Source of the DNA: an uncultured Pseudoxanthomonas sp.
GTDB taxonomy: Bacteria; Pseudomonadota; Gammaproteobacteria; Xanthomonadales; Xanthomonadaceae
Length of the DNA: 64,000 nucleotides
Assembly: GCA_946886405.1 (NCBI GenBank)
Contig: CAMPIO010000002.1
Coordinates: 1 to 64,000, forward strand
Direction: 5' to 3'
This document shows, in pieces, positions 28,540 to 38,507 of this stretch. Position numbers and translations under genes: made by a program. The notes under the pieces were generated by a model. The model was not told the origin of the DNA. It made no database searches and saw only the letters and a program-made list of their open reading frames with translations. Positions within the stretch are counted from its first letter, which is position 1. Every line of letters starts with the position of its first letter.

Positions 28540-30372
28540 TCAGAAGCTGCCGCTCAGGGTCATGAATGCGGTGGTGTTGGTGCCGCCGCCCTGGTTGACC
28601 GTCGTGTTCACGCCGAGGTTGGCATCCAGTCCGAACAACTGCGTGCGCGCGCCGAGCAGCAGCGTGCCGTAGCTGTCGTCGGTCGCCAGGCCCGGTACGG
28701 CATAGGGCGCCGTGCCAGGCATCGACAGCGACTGGGCGAAAACCTCTGCAGCCGGATCCTCGAATTCGCGGTCCACCGTCAGGCGGGTATACGGCTGCAG
28801 GTGGTCGTTGATCGCATAGCTGACCTGCCAGCCCGCGCTGCCGATCAAGGAGTCGAAGTCCTGGTCCGGATAGGCCAAGGCCGTCGAGTTGACGTTGCTC
28901 TCGCTGTAACCGTCCATCTCGATGGTCTGCGACACCAGGCTCACCACCGGGCCGTGGCGGAACGCGCCTTCGCCGAACTCGTAACCGGCGCTTGCACCGA
29001 CGGTCAGGTTGGTGCCGTCCGGCGAGCCGCCATGGCGACGCGTCACGCCACCCAGCTGTACTTCACGGTCGATGTCGTACGAGAGCCAGCTGTAGCTGAC
29101 CTGCGCGTTCGCCCACAAGCTGTCGCCATACCAACCTGCGAAACCGCCCAGCGTGGCATCGGATTCATCGAAGCTGCCGCGGCGCAGGCCGAAGTCGTAC
29201 TTCGCCCGGCCGTAGCCGGCGAAGGCGCCGTAGACCCAGGAACCGCGCGACCAATCCACGCCGAAGGTGCCCGCAGGGCCGACGCCGTCGTACAGGTCGC
29301 CGTCGCCGTAGCGCAAGAAGTCGCCGCGCACATCGCCCCACCAGCGCATGCCATCGGCTTCCGGCTTGCCCGCCACGTGCGACGCCACCCGATCGGCACG
29401 GGCACGGCCGTGCACCGACGCGGTATACGGCAGCAGCGCGATCTGGCGAGGACCTTCCAGCATCGCCACCGCGTACTGCGACAGGATGTCGTGGGCCTTT
29501 GAGGACGGATGCACGCCGTCGGCGAACGCATAGACGTCCGCCGCATTCGGCGTGGCGTAGTTGAGCGGACTGCAGGTGACCGAAGAGGCGGTGATCTGCG
29601 GATTGCAGGCGGTGCCGGTGACATTGCCGAAGCCGTACTCCGCCGGGCTGGCCACGATCTCGCGCAGCAGGGTAAAGGTATCCAGCGGGATCACCCGCAA
29701 ACCGGCGGTATTGATGGCACCGAACAGTGCGGTGTTATAGGTGGTGGCCAGCTGCGTACCGGCGGCCGCGTTCGCAGGTCCCTGCGCACGGAACGACGGC
29801 GTGACGCCCAGGTCGGGTACGGTCGGCACCAGGATGTAGCGCGCGCCCGCGTTCTGCAGCTGGCCGATGATGCCGACCTGGGCCGTGACCGCACCACCGA
29901 TCGTGGTGGTGGGGTTGGCGCCGGCGACCACGGCGAACAGGTCGTTCGCGCCGCCCCAGACGGTGTACAGGGCGTTCGGATCCGCACGGCCGCCATTCGC
30001 GGACAGATAGGTGGTGAGCTGCGAGGTCATCGACGGGATGGGACCCAGGGCACCGGAGGTGCTGGTGCCCACGCGGGCGCCGCCCACGGCGTAGTTGGTA
30101 CCGCCCTGGTTGGCGCTGCCCGCACCGGTGCCGTAGTACTCGGCCAGGTACTCGGACCACACCAGGCCCGGATTGGTGGTGAAGCGACCGAGGATGGCAC
30201 CGTTCGGACCCACCGCCTGGACCAGGGCCGGGCGGAAGTGGCCGGAGTCGGTCAGGCTGTCGCCGAAAAAGATCGTCTGCGAGTACGGGCTGTCTGCCGC
30301 CAGGGCGGGTGCCGCTGCCACGGCCAGCGCCACGGCCAGCAGGGAACGGACAGGCGAAAGGGAACGCTTCAT
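28540..30372 (-). CDS. GDSL esterase/lipase autotransporter
   Basis: Outer-membrane protein of 610 residues. Signal peptide: [25 protein letters not shown]. The passenger is an SGNH/GDSL hydrolase with [10 protein letters not shown] (catalytic Ser near residue 36), VWGGANDLF (block III) and [12 protein letters not shown] (catalytic Asp/His). From about residue 350 the C-terminus forms an autotransporter beta-barrel, ending in MTLSGSF with the terminal Phe typical of outer-membrane proteins. It resembles the EstA family of surface esterases. The start at 30372 follows GGAGATTCC. Confidence 0.92.
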   Translation of the reverse strand: MKRSLSPVRSLLAVALAVAAAPALAADSPYSQTIFFGDSLTDSGHFRPALVQAVGPNGAILGRFTTNPGLVWSEYLAEYYGTGAGSANQGGTNYAVGGARVGTSTSGALGPIPSMTSQLTTYLSANGGRADPNALYTVWGGANDLFAVVAGANPTTTIGGAVTAQVGIIGQLQNAGARYILVPTVPDLGVTPSFRAQGPANAAAGTQLATTYNTALFGAINTAGLRVIPLDTFTLLREIVASPAEYGFGNVTGTACNPQITASSVTCSPLNYATPNAADVYAFADGVHPSSKAHDILSQYAVAMLEGPRQIALLPYTASVHGRARADRVASHVAGKPEADGMRWWGDVRGDFLRYGDGDLYDGVGPAGTFGVDWSRGSWVYGAFAGYGRAKYDFGLRRGSFDESDATLGGFAGWYGDSLWANAQVSYSWLSYDIDREVQLGGVTRRHGGSPDGTNLTVGASAGYEFGEGAFRHGPVVSLVSQTIEMDGYSESNVNSTALAYPDQDFDSLIGSAGWQVSYAINDHLQPYTRLTVDREFEDPAAEVFAQSLSMPGTAPYAVPGLATDDSYGTLLLGARTQLFGLDANLGVNTTVNQGGGTNTTAFMTLSGSF

Positions 30373-30503
30373 GGAATCTCCGGGGCAAAAAGGATGGTCG
30401 GGACTGCGTGCCGGCTCTGCCGTACGGCTGCGCATGGCGCGCATCCTTCCACCAAGGCTGCCTGCGTACACGCTGCAATGCGGCAAGCATCCTGGTGTTC
30501 GGC

Positions 30504-30509
30504 GACAAT
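30504..30509 (+). promoter_or_regulatory. -10 box of thiS, leaderless spacing
   Basis: GACAAT ends 6 nt before the ATG at 30516, with no Shine-Dalgarno between. Confidence 0.45.
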
Positions 30510-30515
30510 GGCGGC

Positions 30516-30716
30516 ATGGACATCCACTTGAACGGACAGCCGCAGGCGCTGCCGGAGCAGAGCACCATCACCACCCTCCTCCAATTGCAGGGGCTGGCCG
30601 AGCGTCGCGTGGCCATCGAGGTGAACGGCGAGATCATTCCGCGCGGGCAGCATCCGCAACACGTGCTGCGCGCGGGCGACCGCGTGGAGATCGTGCACGC
30701 GCTGGGTGGCGGCTGA
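30516..30716 (+). CDS. thiS: sulfur carrier protein ThiS
   Basis: Ubiquitin-like protein of 66 residues that carries sulfur as a C-terminal thiocarboxylate for the thiazole ring of thiamin. It has the beta-grasp start [14 protein letters not shown] and [12 protein letters not shown], and ends [10 protein letters not shown], giving the required Gly-Gly terminus. thiG follows 59 bp later. No TPP riboswitch is seen before it. Confidence 0.92.
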   Translation: MDIHLNGQPQALPEQSTITTLLQLQGLAERRVAIEVNGEIIPRGQHPQHVLRAGDRVEIVHALGGG

Positions 30717-30763
30717 CGCCATCGATCCGCGCATCCGGCGGGACGCGCCGAGGCCTCATGGGC

Positions 30764-30769
30764 GATAAT
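30764..30769 (+). promoter_or_regulatory. -10 box of thiG, leaderless spacing
   Basis: GATAAT ends 6 nt before the thiG ATG at 30776. This gives thiG its own start in addition to read-through from thiS. Confidence 0.45.
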
Positions 30770-30775
30770 CGCCGC

Positions 30776-31570
30776 ATGTCCAACATCGCCCCCCATGACC
30801 CGCTGGTGATCGCGGGCAAGACCTACCGCTCCCGCCTGCTGACAGGCACCGGCAAGTTCAAGGATTTCGAGGAAACCCGCCTGGCCACCGAGGCCGCCGG
30901 CGCCGAAATCGTCACCGTCGCCATCCGCCGCACCAACCTGGGCCAGTCGCCGAACGAGCCCAACCTGCTCGACGTGCTGCCGCCGGACCGCTACACGATC
31001 CTTCCCAACACCGCCGGCTGCTACACCGCCGCCGATGCCGTGCGTACCTGCCGGCTGGCGCGGGAGCTGCTCGACGGCCACACCCTGGTCAAGCTGGAAG
31101 TGCTGGGCGACCAGAGGACCCTGTATCCGGATGTGGTGCAGACGCTGGCCGCCGCCGAGACGCTGGTAGCCGACGGCTTCCAGGTGATGGTCTACACCAG
31201 CGACGATCCGATCCTGGCGCGCCGCCTGGAAGAGATCGGCTGCGTGGCGGTGATGCCGCTGGCCGCGCCGATCGGTTCCGGCCTGGGCGTGCAGAACAAA
31301 TACAACCTGCTGGAAATCATCGAGAACGCCAAGGTTCCCGTGCTGGTCGATGCCGGCGTCGGCACCGCCTCCGATGCCGCGATCGCGATGGAACTCGGTT
31401 GCGATGGCGTACTGATGAACACCGCCATCGCCGGCGCGAAGCATCCCGTCCTGATGGCCAGCGCCATGCGCAAGGCCGTGGAAGCCGGCCGCGAGGCCTT
31501 CCTGGCCGGCCGCATCCCGCGCAAGCGCAATGCGTCCGCGTCGAGCCCGATCGATGGACTGATCGGCTGA
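30776..31570 (+). CDS. thiG: thiazole synthase
   Basis: Enzyme of 264 residues that joins 1-deoxyxylulose 5-phosphate, dehydroglycine and ThiS sulfur into the thiazole phosphate. Landmarks: [14 protein letters not shown], the Schiff-base Lys region [23 protein letters not shown], and [21 protein letters not shown]. Its stop overlaps the trmB start by one base (TGATG). Confidence 0.96.
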   Translation: MSNIAPHDPLVIAGKTYRSRLLTGTGKFKDFEETRLATEAAGAEIVTVAIRRTNLGQSPNEPNLLDVLPPDRYTILPNTAGCYTAADAVRTCRLARELLDGHTLVKLEVLGDQRTLYPDVVQTLAAAETLVADGFQVMVYTSDDPILARRLEEIGCVAVMPLAAPIGSGLGVQNKYNLLEIIENAKVPVLVDAGVGTASDAAIAMELGCDGVLMNTAIAGAKHPVLMASAMRKAVEAGREAFLAGRIPRKRNASASSPIDGLIG

Positions 31571-32304
31571 TGACCGATCCGTTTTCCAGCCCCGGCGCCA
31601 AGACTCCTCCCAAGCCGTTCACGATCAGCGAAGGCCGGCGCGAAATCCGCAGCTTCGTATTGCGCCAGGGCCGCTTCACCGACGCGCAGCAGCGCGCCTT
31701 CGACACGCAGTGGCCGCGATTCGGACTGGACTACACCGGTGCGCCGCGCGATTACGATGCAGTGTTCGGCCGCACCGCACCGCGCGTGCTGGAAATCGGC
31801 TTCGGCAACGGTGAAGCACTGCGCTTTGCCGCCGCGAACGACAAGGACCGCGACTACCTCGGCCTCGAAGTGCACGCGCCCGGCGTGGGCCGGCTGTTGA
31901 ATGCGCTTGCCGAGGATGGCAGCGGCCACGTACGCGTCTATCACCACGATGCGGTGGAAGTGCTGCAGCACGAAGTCGCCGACGGTTCGCTGGACGAAGT
32001 GCGTATCTACTTCCCTGACCCATGGCACAAGAAGCGCCACAACAAGCGTCGGCTGGTGCAGCCCGAGTTCGCTGCGCTCGTCACGCGCAAGCTGCGTCCG
32101 GGCGGTCGCCTGCATTGTGCGACGGATTGGGAAGCGTATGCCGAACACATGTGGGACGTGCTGGACGCGACGCCCGGGCTGCGCAACCGCGCCGGCCCGC
32201 GAGGCAGCGTGCCGCGTCCGGACTGGCGGCCGCAGACGCATTTCGAGACCCGCGGCCAGAAGCTCGGCCACGGAGTGTGGGATCTTCTGTACGACCGCGA
32301 GTAA
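31570..32304 (+). CDS. trmB: tRNA (guanine-N7-)-methyltransferase
   Basis: Enzyme of 244 residues that methylates G46 in tRNA. SAM motif [15 protein letters not shown], the acidic residue in [11 protein letters not shown], and the signature [18 protein letters not shown] are all present. The start at 31570 overlaps the thiG stop, so the two are coupled. A thiG-trmB order is common in this family of bacteria. Confidence 0.96.
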   Translation: MTDPFSSPGAKTPPKPFTISEGRREIRSFVLRQGRFTDAQQRAFDTQWPRFGLDYTGAPRDYDAVFGRTAPRVLEIGFGNGEALRFAAANDKDRDYLGLEVHAPGVGRLLNALAEDGSGHVRVYHHDAVEVLQHEVADGSLDEVRIYFPDPWHKKRHNKRRLVQPEFAALVTRKLRPGGRLHCATDWEAYAEHMWDVLDATPGLRNRAGPRGSVPRPDWRPQTHFETRGQKLGHGVWDLLYDRE

Positions 32305-32337
32305 GACCGCAGCACGCACCAGGAAACCGACCGCGAC

Positions 32338-34206
32338 ATGGAAAACGCGCTGACGCTGACCAACGACATGAAGCTCGTCCTCGGGCTGGTCGGCTTCACG
32401 ATGGCGATGTTCCTGTTCGAGCGCATCCGCGCCGATCTGGTAGCACTGGTGGTGCTGGTGGTGCTGGGCATCACGGGACTGATCGCGCCGGAGGAAATCT
32501 TCGGTGGCTTCTCCGGCAACGCGGTGATGAGCATCATCGCCACCATGATCCTCGGCGCGGGCCTGGACCGTACCGGCGCGCTGAACCGGCTGGCCTCATG
32601 GCTGCTGCGGCGCGGCCACGGCATCGAGCAGCGGCTGCTGCTGATGACCACCGCCATCGCGAGCCTCAACTCGTCCTTCATGCAGAATCCTTCGGTGATG
32701 GCGCTGTTCATGCCCGTCGCCTCCCGCTTGTCGTCGCGTACCGGCCTCTCGATGCAGCGATTGCTGCTGCCGATCGCGGCTGCCATCGTCATGGGCGGTG
32801 CGTTCACCATGGTCGGCAACTCGCCGCTGATCCTGCTCAACGACCTGCTGGTGTCGGCCAACAACAACCTGCCTTCGGGCATGGCGACGCTGGAACCGCT
32901 GCGCATGTTCGCGCCGTGGCCGATCGGCCTGGCCCTCGTGATCGCGTCCCTGCTGTACTTCCGTTACGTCGGCGATCGCAAGCTGAAGGACGACACGCAG
33001 GACAGTGACGGCGTGGTGACGCCGGCACGTACGGAGAGTTATTTCGCCAACACGTACGGCATCGAAGGCGACGTGTTCGAACTGGTCGTCAGCGCTGAAA
33101 GCCCGCTGGTCGGCATGTCGCTGGGGGAAGCCGAAGCCCTGCACGAGGCCCCGCTGATGCTGGCGTTGCAGACCGGCAACGACACACGGCTCGCCCCGCC
33201 CGCCGACATGCGCATCTGGGTGGGCAGCGTGCTGGGCGTGATGGGCGCGCGGCAGGAGATCAGCGATTTCGCACAGAACCAGTTCCTGCGCATGTCCTCG
33301 CGGCTGCGCCACTTCGGCGATCTGTTCAATCCCAGCCGCGCGGGTATTTCCGAAGCGGTGGTGCCGCCGACGTCGAAGTTCATCGGCAAGACCGCGCGCG
33401 AACTGCGACTACGCAAGCAGAACGGCATCAGCCTGCTGGCGATCAACCGCGACAAGAAGGTCATCCGCGAGAACGTGCGCGAGGAGAAGCTGCGCGCCGG
33501 CGACATGCTGGTGTTCCACAGCATCTGGCAGGACCTCGGCCTGGCCGCCGAAAGCCGCGACTTCGTCGTCGTCACGGACTATCCGAAGGGCGAGCAGCGG
33601 CCGCACAAGTTCAAGATCGCGATGACCATCTTCGCCATCACCATCATCATCGCGCTGACGTCCAAGCTGCCGGTCGCGCTGACCCTGATGACGGGCGTGG
33701 CGGGCATGCTGTTGACCGGCGTGCTGCGCATGGACGAGGCGTACGGCGCGATCAACTGGAAGACGGTGTTCCTGATGGCGGGGCTGATTCCGCTCGGCTG
33801 GGCGATGGACAGCAGTGGCGCGGCGGCCTGGGTCGCAGGCCACACCGTGGAGCGGTTGCCGGAAGGCATCCCCATCTGGGTGCTCGAGATTGCCATCGCG
33901 CTCCTGACGACCGCGTTCTCGCTGGTCATCAGCCATGTCGGCGCGACCATCGTGATGGTGCCCATGGCGATCAATCTGGCGCTGGCGGCAGGAGGAAATC
34001 CCACTGCGTTCGCATTGATCGTGGCGCTGTCGGCGTCCAACAACCTGATGACGGCCTCCAACCCGGTCATCTCGATGATCGTCGGCCCCGCCAACTACAC
34101 CTCGCGCCAGCTATGGCGCGTCGGCGGTCCGCTGTCGCTGATCTACACCATGGTGGTGGTGCTGGCGGTCAACGCGTTGTTCTGGTGGAACGGGCGCGGC
34201 GGATGA
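32338..34206 (+). CDS. SLC13/DASS-family permease with TrkA-C domains
   Basis: Inner-membrane protein of 622 residues. Hydrophobic helices fill residues ~15-215 and ~420-620. Between them is a soluble part with two RCK-C-like (TrkA-C) domains: FELVVSAESPLVGMSLGEAE, and AVVPPTSKFIGKTARELRLRKQNGISLLAINRD. Permease motifs include SLNSSFMQNPSVMALFMPV and the C-terminal LSASNNLMTASNPVISMIVGPA. Such proteins move anions such as sulfate or dicarboxylates; the substrate here is not known. The stop overlaps the next start (ATGA). Confidence 0.85.
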   Translation: MENALTLTNDMKLVLGLVGFTMAMFLFERIRADLVALVVLVVLGITGLIAPEEIFGGFSGNAVMSIIATMILGAGLDRTGALNRLASWLLRRGHGIEQRLLLMTTAIASLNSSFMQNPSVMALFMPVASRLSSRTGLSMQRLLLPIAAAIVMGGAFTMVGNSPLILLNDLLVSANNNLPSGMATLEPLRMFAPWPIGLALVIASLLYFRYVGDRKLKDDTQDSDGVVTPARTESYFANTYGIEGDVFELVVSAESPLVGMSLGEAEALHEAPLMLALQTGNDTRLAPPADMRIWVGSVLGVMGARQEISDFAQNQFLRMSSRLRHFGDLFNPSRAGISEAVVPPTSKFIGKTARELRLRKQNGISLLAINRDKKVIRENVREEKLRAGDMLVFHSIWQDLGLAAESRDFVVVTDYPKGEQRPHKFKIAMTIFAITIIIALTSKLPVALTLMTGVAGMLLTGVLRMDEAYGAINWKTVFLMAGLIPLGWAMDSSGAAAWVAGHTVERLPEGIPIWVLEIAIALLTTAFSLVISHVGATIVMVPMAINLALAAGGNPTAFALIVALSASNNLMTASNPVISMIVGPANYTSRQLWRVGGPLSLIYTMVVVLAVNALFWWNGRGG

Positions 34207-34595
34207 ACACGCCATCGCTGACGCTGCTGCTCCTGCCCGACCGCTATGCCGTGGCGCAGCTGTCTGCCGATGCGGTGCTCCCCACCTGGTGGCCTACCCG
34301 CGGCATGCGCCACGCCGGCTGGACCGACGACGAACTGTCGCTGGTCTGCGAAGAAGCACATGTCCCCGCCGAGGTGCGCTGCCAGCGCGGCTGGCGCATG
34401 TTCAAGCTGCAGGGGCCCTTCGATTTCGCGCTGACCGGCATTCTGAAGTCGGTGCTGGATCCGCTGGCGGCAGCGGGCGTGGGCATCTTTGCGATCTCGA
34501 CCTTCGATACGGACTATGTGCTGGTGCAGGCACCGCAACTCGATTTCGCTGTTGAGGCTTTGGGCGCGCATGGCCACCAGATCGTGAAGCACTAA
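34203..34595 (+). CDS. ACT-domain protein
   Basis: Protein of 130 residues with a C-terminal ACT-like fold: DELSLVCEEAHVPAEVRCQRGW, FKLQGPFDFALTGILKSVLDPLAAAGVGIFAISTFDTDYVLV. Stand-alone ACT proteins of this type are thought to bind small ligands such as amino acids. Its start overlaps the permease stop by ATGA. Function unknown. Confidence 0.8.
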   Translation: MNTPSLTLLLLPDRYAVAQLSADAVLPTWWPTRGMRHAGWTDDELSLVCEEAHVPAEVRCQRGWRMFKLQGPFDFALTGILKSVLDPLAAAGVGIFAISTFDTDYVLVQAPQLDFAVEALGAHGHQIVKH

Positions 34596-34604
34596 CGTTG
34601 CGCG

Positions 34605-35492
34605 TCAGCGGCGACGCAGCAGGATGCGCGCCAACACCGCGCCGAAGTGCAACCAGATCGCAGCGAACACGCCCATCCGGGTGACCAGGCCACGCTGGGC
34701 TGCTTCGAACTTGTTGAAGTAGCGCCACAGGCCACGGTGCTTGTGCCACTCCACGAATATCGGCCGCGCGCGGCTCGATACGCCGCGGATATGCAGCACC
34801 TGGATATCGTTGGCGACCGCGACCACGGCACCCGTTTCGCGGGCGCGACGGCAGAGATCCATGTCCTCGGCGTGCAGGCGGTAGCCTTCGTCGAATCCGC
34901 CCATTCTGTCGAACAGTACGCGCGGCATCAGCATCAGTGCACCGGAGATGATGTCGACCGGCTGCAGTGTGGTCGCCTCGTCGACGGCGATCCCCAACCG
35001 CGACGCCGCGCCCGGCGAGCGCAACATGGCGGCGAAGACCGGATCGCGACGGCGCGCGGCGGCATCGCGCACGCCGTCCTCATCGACCAGGTCCACACCC
35101 AGCATCATGTCCACCGCCGCCGCGGCCGCATGCGCGCGCAGCCGCGACAGCGTATCGGCCTCCACCATCAGGTCGGGATTCACGAACGCCACCCAGTACG
35201 CCTGCGTGTCGCGTGCACCCTGGTTGCAGCCGACCGCGAAACCGGGGTTGTCCGGATTGGCGATGAAACGCACGCGTGCGTCCTGCAGGGCATGCCGCTG
35301 CACGATCTCCATGGTGTCGTCGGTGGAGGCGTTGTCGACCACGCGGATCTCGTGCACGCCGTGCGCCACGCGCAGGCGCATCAGGCAGTCGTCGATGCTG
35401 GACGCGCTCTCGTGCGTCACCACCACCACGGCGATGCCAGACGCTTCAACCGAAGAGGTCACGCTGGCGCTCCGGCGATCCTGCTTCGGCAT
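34605..35492 (-). CDS. family 2 glycosyltransferase
   Basis: Protein of up to 295 residues with a GT-A fold: VVVVTHESASSIDDCL, EIRVVDNASTDDTMEIV, PDNPGFAVGCNQGA, AYWVAFVNPDLMVEA (DxD region) and HAEDMDLCRRARETG. This matches rhamnosyltransferase-like enzymes. The last third has no clear transmembrane helix. The ATG at 35492 overlaps the upstream gene by 47 nt; a GTG at 35462 would cut this to 17. It is the last gene of the run from gspF. Confidence 0.82.
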   Translation of the reverse strand: MPKQDRRSASVTSSVEASGIAVVVVTHESASSIDDCLMRLRVAHGVHEIRVVDNASTDDTMEIVQRHALQDARVRFIANPDNPGFAVGCNQGARDTQAYWVAFVNPDLMVEADTLSRLRAHAAAAAVDMMLGVDLVDEDGVRDAAARRRDPVFAAMLRSPGAASRLGIAVDEATTLQPVDIISGALMLMPRVLFDRMGGFDEGYRLHAEDMDLCRRARETGAVVAVANDIQVLHIRGVSSRARPIFVEWHKHRGLWRYFNKFEAAQRGLVTRMGVFAAIWLHFGAVLARILLRRR

Positions 35493-36294
35493 ACAGTTCG
35501 GCCAACCGCTCGCGCGGCACGCGCAACGGATCTTCCATCAGGAAGGTCGCGAGCCGCGGGGTAAACGTGGGCCAGCGCGCATTCAAGGCCTCCATGTCGC
35601 CGTCGGCGGGACCGCCCTCGCCGCCCCGCGCGACGAAGGCCGTTTCGCACAGCACGTTGCGCCAGCCCAGCCCGGCCAACCGCAGCGACAGGTCGACCAG
35701 CGCGGCGTACCACGAGCCGTAGCTCGCCGCGTCCAGTCCGCCGACGCGCTTGCGCGCGCTGCCGCGCAACGCGACGGCATGCGCGACGGCCGCGGGCAGC
35801 TCGGGATGCAACGGCGACATCGCGGCGCAGGCATGCGCCGTGCGCTCGACATCGGCGGGAGGCGGACTCACTTCGCCCAGGCGTGGCCACGCGGCGGCTT
35901 CGCCGGCATTGCACCACGGCGTGGCCGTGGCGATCGCGGCGTCGCGCGCGAAACAGGCCGCCAGCTGCTGCAGCCAGCCGGGCAAGGGTTGCGCGTCGGG
36001 TGCGAGCACGACCACATCGACATCGCCGCACGCGGCAAGCATCTGGTCCATGTGCGCGACCTCGCCGAGCATGCGCGGACGACGGGTGTAGTCGGCCTGC
36101 AAACGGGTGCGTGCGAGCCAGCGTTCGATGATCGCGAGGCCGCGCGGACCTGCCTGCGCATCATCGGCCAGCCACAGGCGCGTACCGGCAGGCGTGCCGG
36201 CATCGAGCGCACCCAGGCAGGCGTCGAGCGCGTCATCGTCGGTGCCGATCGGCAACAGGACGATGGGCAGCGACGATGCGGCAGGCGGCGTCAC
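35446..36294 (-). CDS. glycosyltransferase-like protein
   Basis: Protein of 282 residues. GT2-like core: IVLLPIGTDDDALDACLGALDAG, RLWLADDAQAGPRG, DVDVVVLAPDAQPLPGW (in place of DxD), AIATATPWCNAGE and SLRLAGLGWRNVLCETAFVARGG. The missing clean DxD suggests a divergent or non-catalytic member. The start is GTG at 36294, overlapping the gspD stop as GTGA. A glycosyltransferase gene joined to gspD is unexpected and hints at co-expression with the secretion system. Confidence 0.7.
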   Translation of the reverse strand: MTPPAASSLPIVLLPIGTDDDALDACLGALDAGTPAGTRLWLADDAQAGPRGLAIIERWLARTRLQADYTRRPRMLGEVAHMDQMLAACGDVDVVVLAPDAQPLPGWLQQLAACFARDAAIATATPWCNAGEAAAWPRLGEVSPPPADVERTAHACAAMSPLHPELPAAVAHAVALRGSARKRVGGLDAASYGSWYAALVDLSLRLAGLGWRNVLCETAFVARGGEGGPADGDMEALNARWPTFTPRLATFLMEDPLRVPRERLAELYAEAGSPERQRDLFG

Positions 36295-38498
36295 TTGGAA
36301 CGCGGCGTGTTCAGGGGTTCCAGCGCGCGGAAACGCTTGCCGTACTCGTCGGTCAGGTCGTTGGCTTCCTGCGGGTTGCGCACGATGGTCGGCGTGAGCA
36401 GCACGATGACTTCGCTGCGGTCGCTGCTGCTGGTCTGCCGACCGAACAGGCCACCGACGATCGGCAGGCGGCTCAGCCCGGGGAACCCGCGCGAGCCCTT
36501 GGTCGCGCCATCGCTGATCAGGCCTGCCAGCATCACCGTATTGCCCGCCTCCACTGCGACCTCGGTCTTGAAGCGGCGCGTGTTGATGCGCACGTTGCCA
36601 TTGTCGTCCGGAACGTCGCCCGGCGTGCTGACTTCCTGCACGATGTCGAGGAAGACGATGCCATCCTTGGTCACGCGCGGCCGCACCTTCAGGATGATGC
36701 CGGTATCCAGATACTGCACCTGACTGTACGTGTTGTCGGTACCCAGCCCCGGATTGACGGTCACCGACGAGATCGGGATGCGGCTGCCGACGTTGAGGGT
36801 GGCTTCGACGTTGTTACGCGCGAAGATCGAAGGCGTCTGCAGCAGGCGTACGTCGGTGACCTCGTCCAGCGCTGAAATGATTGCCGCTGCGTTGCGGCCA
36901 AGGAAGGTCCAGCTGGCACCGGGATTCACGCCACCGACCGTGCTGCCGGCAATGTTGCCGGCCAGCTGGCTCCAGGTGCTGCGACCGACGGCATCGGGAA
37001 GGCCCGCATCGGTGACCGCACGCTCGAAGTACCAGTTGACGCCGTAGCTGAGGTCGCCGGTCAGCGACACTTCGGCGATCTGCGCTTCGATGTGCACCTG
37101 CATCGGCATCACGTCGAGTTTGTCGACCACCTCGCGGATCGACTGCCAGGCACTGGGACTCGCGCGCACCAGCAGCGTATTGGTTTCCTCCACCGCCGCG
37201 ACGCCGACGCGGTTGCCGTCGACTTCCAGCGTCACGGCGCCGTTGCCGTTGTCGCGCTGGTTGAGCGAAAGCGATCCGCTGCCGAGGCCGCCGCCACTGG
37301 AACCGCTGCTGCCACTGCTGCCACCGAAATCGACGCTGCCGCCGTTGCTGTTCATGCCACCATCGTTGATCTGCACGGGATCCGTACCCGGCATCAGCGA
37401 CGTGTTGCCGGCACCACCCGTCGATCGGCTGTCGCCATTGCTTCCACCGCCGGAGGAGCCGAACACTTCCGCCAACCGCTGCGCGAGTTCGCGCGCCTTG
37501 ATGTACTTGAGCTCATACGAGAACAGACGGCTGCCCTCACCCGCGCCGTCGATGCGCTCCAGCCATTGCTGGATCTGGTCCAGGTACGCCGGCTGCGGCG
37601 TGATGACGAGCACGGCGTTGGCGCCTTCCAGCGGCATGAAGCGGAACATGCCGGCGCTGGGCGTCTTGCTGTCGTTGCCGAACACTTTCTCCAGATCCGC
37701 AACCACTCGCGTGGCGCGGCCCGACTGCAACGGGAACACGCCTACCGACATGCCGGACAGCCAGTCCACGTCGAAGATCTCGACAGTGCGCAGGTAGTTT
37801 TCCAGCTCGGTGCGGGTGCCCGCGAGCGTGATGACGTTGCGGGTGCCGTCGACGTTGACGATGGCGTTGGGTCGCGCGTACGGCTCCAGCACCTTCTTCA
37901 TTTCGCTGGCCGAGATGAAACGCAGCGGCACCACGCGCACTTCGTAGCCACGCGCATTGGAGGCAGGACCGGTGCGCGGCGCCACGCTGCCGGCCAGCGC
38001 CTGGTCGGCCGGAATGATGTTGTAGCGCCCACCGCTGTAGACCAGGCGCGCGTTGTTCCAGCCCAGCACCATCTCCAGCAGGTTGAGGGCTTCGGCGGGC
38101 GAGACCGGCTTGGGCGTGCCCAGCGTCACCGTGCCCTGCACGCCCGGCGCGATCACGTAGTTCTGCCCCAGCATGTCGCCGAGGATCGCCTTGACCACGG
38201 CATGCACGGACTCGCCTTCGAAATTGAAGGTGGCCGACCCGCTGCTGGCGCCGCCCAGTGACGGCAGCGGCGCACTGGCTGCACTGCGGTTGATCATCTG
38301 CCCGTTGCCGCGGCGGATCTGCGCCTGTGGCCCGGCCACGGGGACTTCACCCTCCTTCAACGGCGTGGTCTGCGCATTGCCAGCGACGACCCCGCCGGTC
38401 TGCGTGCCCGCGGTACGGCGCACGTCGGGCGACGGCGCGCTGGCGCATCCGGCCAACAGGCCCAGACAGAGGGAAAACAGGATCACACGTAACGTCAT
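36291..38498 (-). CDS. gspD: type II secretion secretin GspD/XpsD
   Basis: Outer-membrane secretin lipoprotein of 735 residues. Lipobox LLAGC near residue 18. N0-N3 domains are visible (FNFEGESVHAVVKAILGD, GRYNIIPADQALAG, RVVPLRFISASEMKKVLEPY), with a Ser/Gly-rich linker (GGSSGSSGSSGGGLG) inside N3. The C-terminal secretin domain contains VHIEAQIAEVSL, ARNNVEATLNVGSRIPI and EVIVLLTPTIVRNP. In Xanthomonas xps clusters gspD is also the last gene. It follows gspN/C by 9 bp. Confidence 0.95.
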   Translation of the reverse strand: MTLRVILFSLCLGLLAGCASAPSPDVRRTAGTQTGGVVAGNAQTTPLKEGEVPVAGPQAQIRRGNGQMINRSAASAPLPSLGGASSGSATFNFEGESVHAVVKAILGDMLGQNYVIAPGVQGTVTLGTPKPVSPAEALNLLEMVLGWNNARLVYSGGRYNIIPADQALAGSVAPRTGPASNARGYEVRVVPLRFISASEMKKVLEPYARPNAIVNVDGTRNVITLAGTRTELENYLRTVEIFDVDWLSGMSVGVFPLQSGRATRVVADLEKVFGNDSKTPSAGMFRFMPLEGANAVLVITPQPAYLDQIQQWLERIDGAGEGSRLFSYELKYIKARELAQRLAEVFGSSGGGSNGDSRSTGGAGNTSLMPGTDPVQINDGGMNSNGGSVDFGGSSGSSGSSGGGLGSGSLSLNQRDNGNGAVTLEVDGNRVGVAAVEETNTLLVRASPSAWQSIREVVDKLDVMPMQVHIEAQIAEVSLTGDLSYGVNWYFERAVTDAGLPDAVGRSTWSQLAGNIAGSTVGGVNPGASWTFLGRNAAAIISALDEVTDVRLLQTPSIFARNNVEATLNVGSRIPISSVTVNPGLGTDNTYSQVQYLDTGIILKVRPRVTKDGIVFLDIVQEVSTPGDVPDDNGNVRINTRRFKTEVAVEAGNTVMLAGLISDGATKGSRGFPGLSRLPIVGGLFGRQTSSSDRSEVIVLLTPTIVRNPQEANDLTDEYGKRFRALEPLNTPRSK

Positions 38499-38507
38499 GC
38501 CGGCACT

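Noticed and set aside
30373..30515. Possible TPP riboswitch before thiS
   Set aside because: No conserved THI-box elements are seen, and thiS appears to be leaderless.
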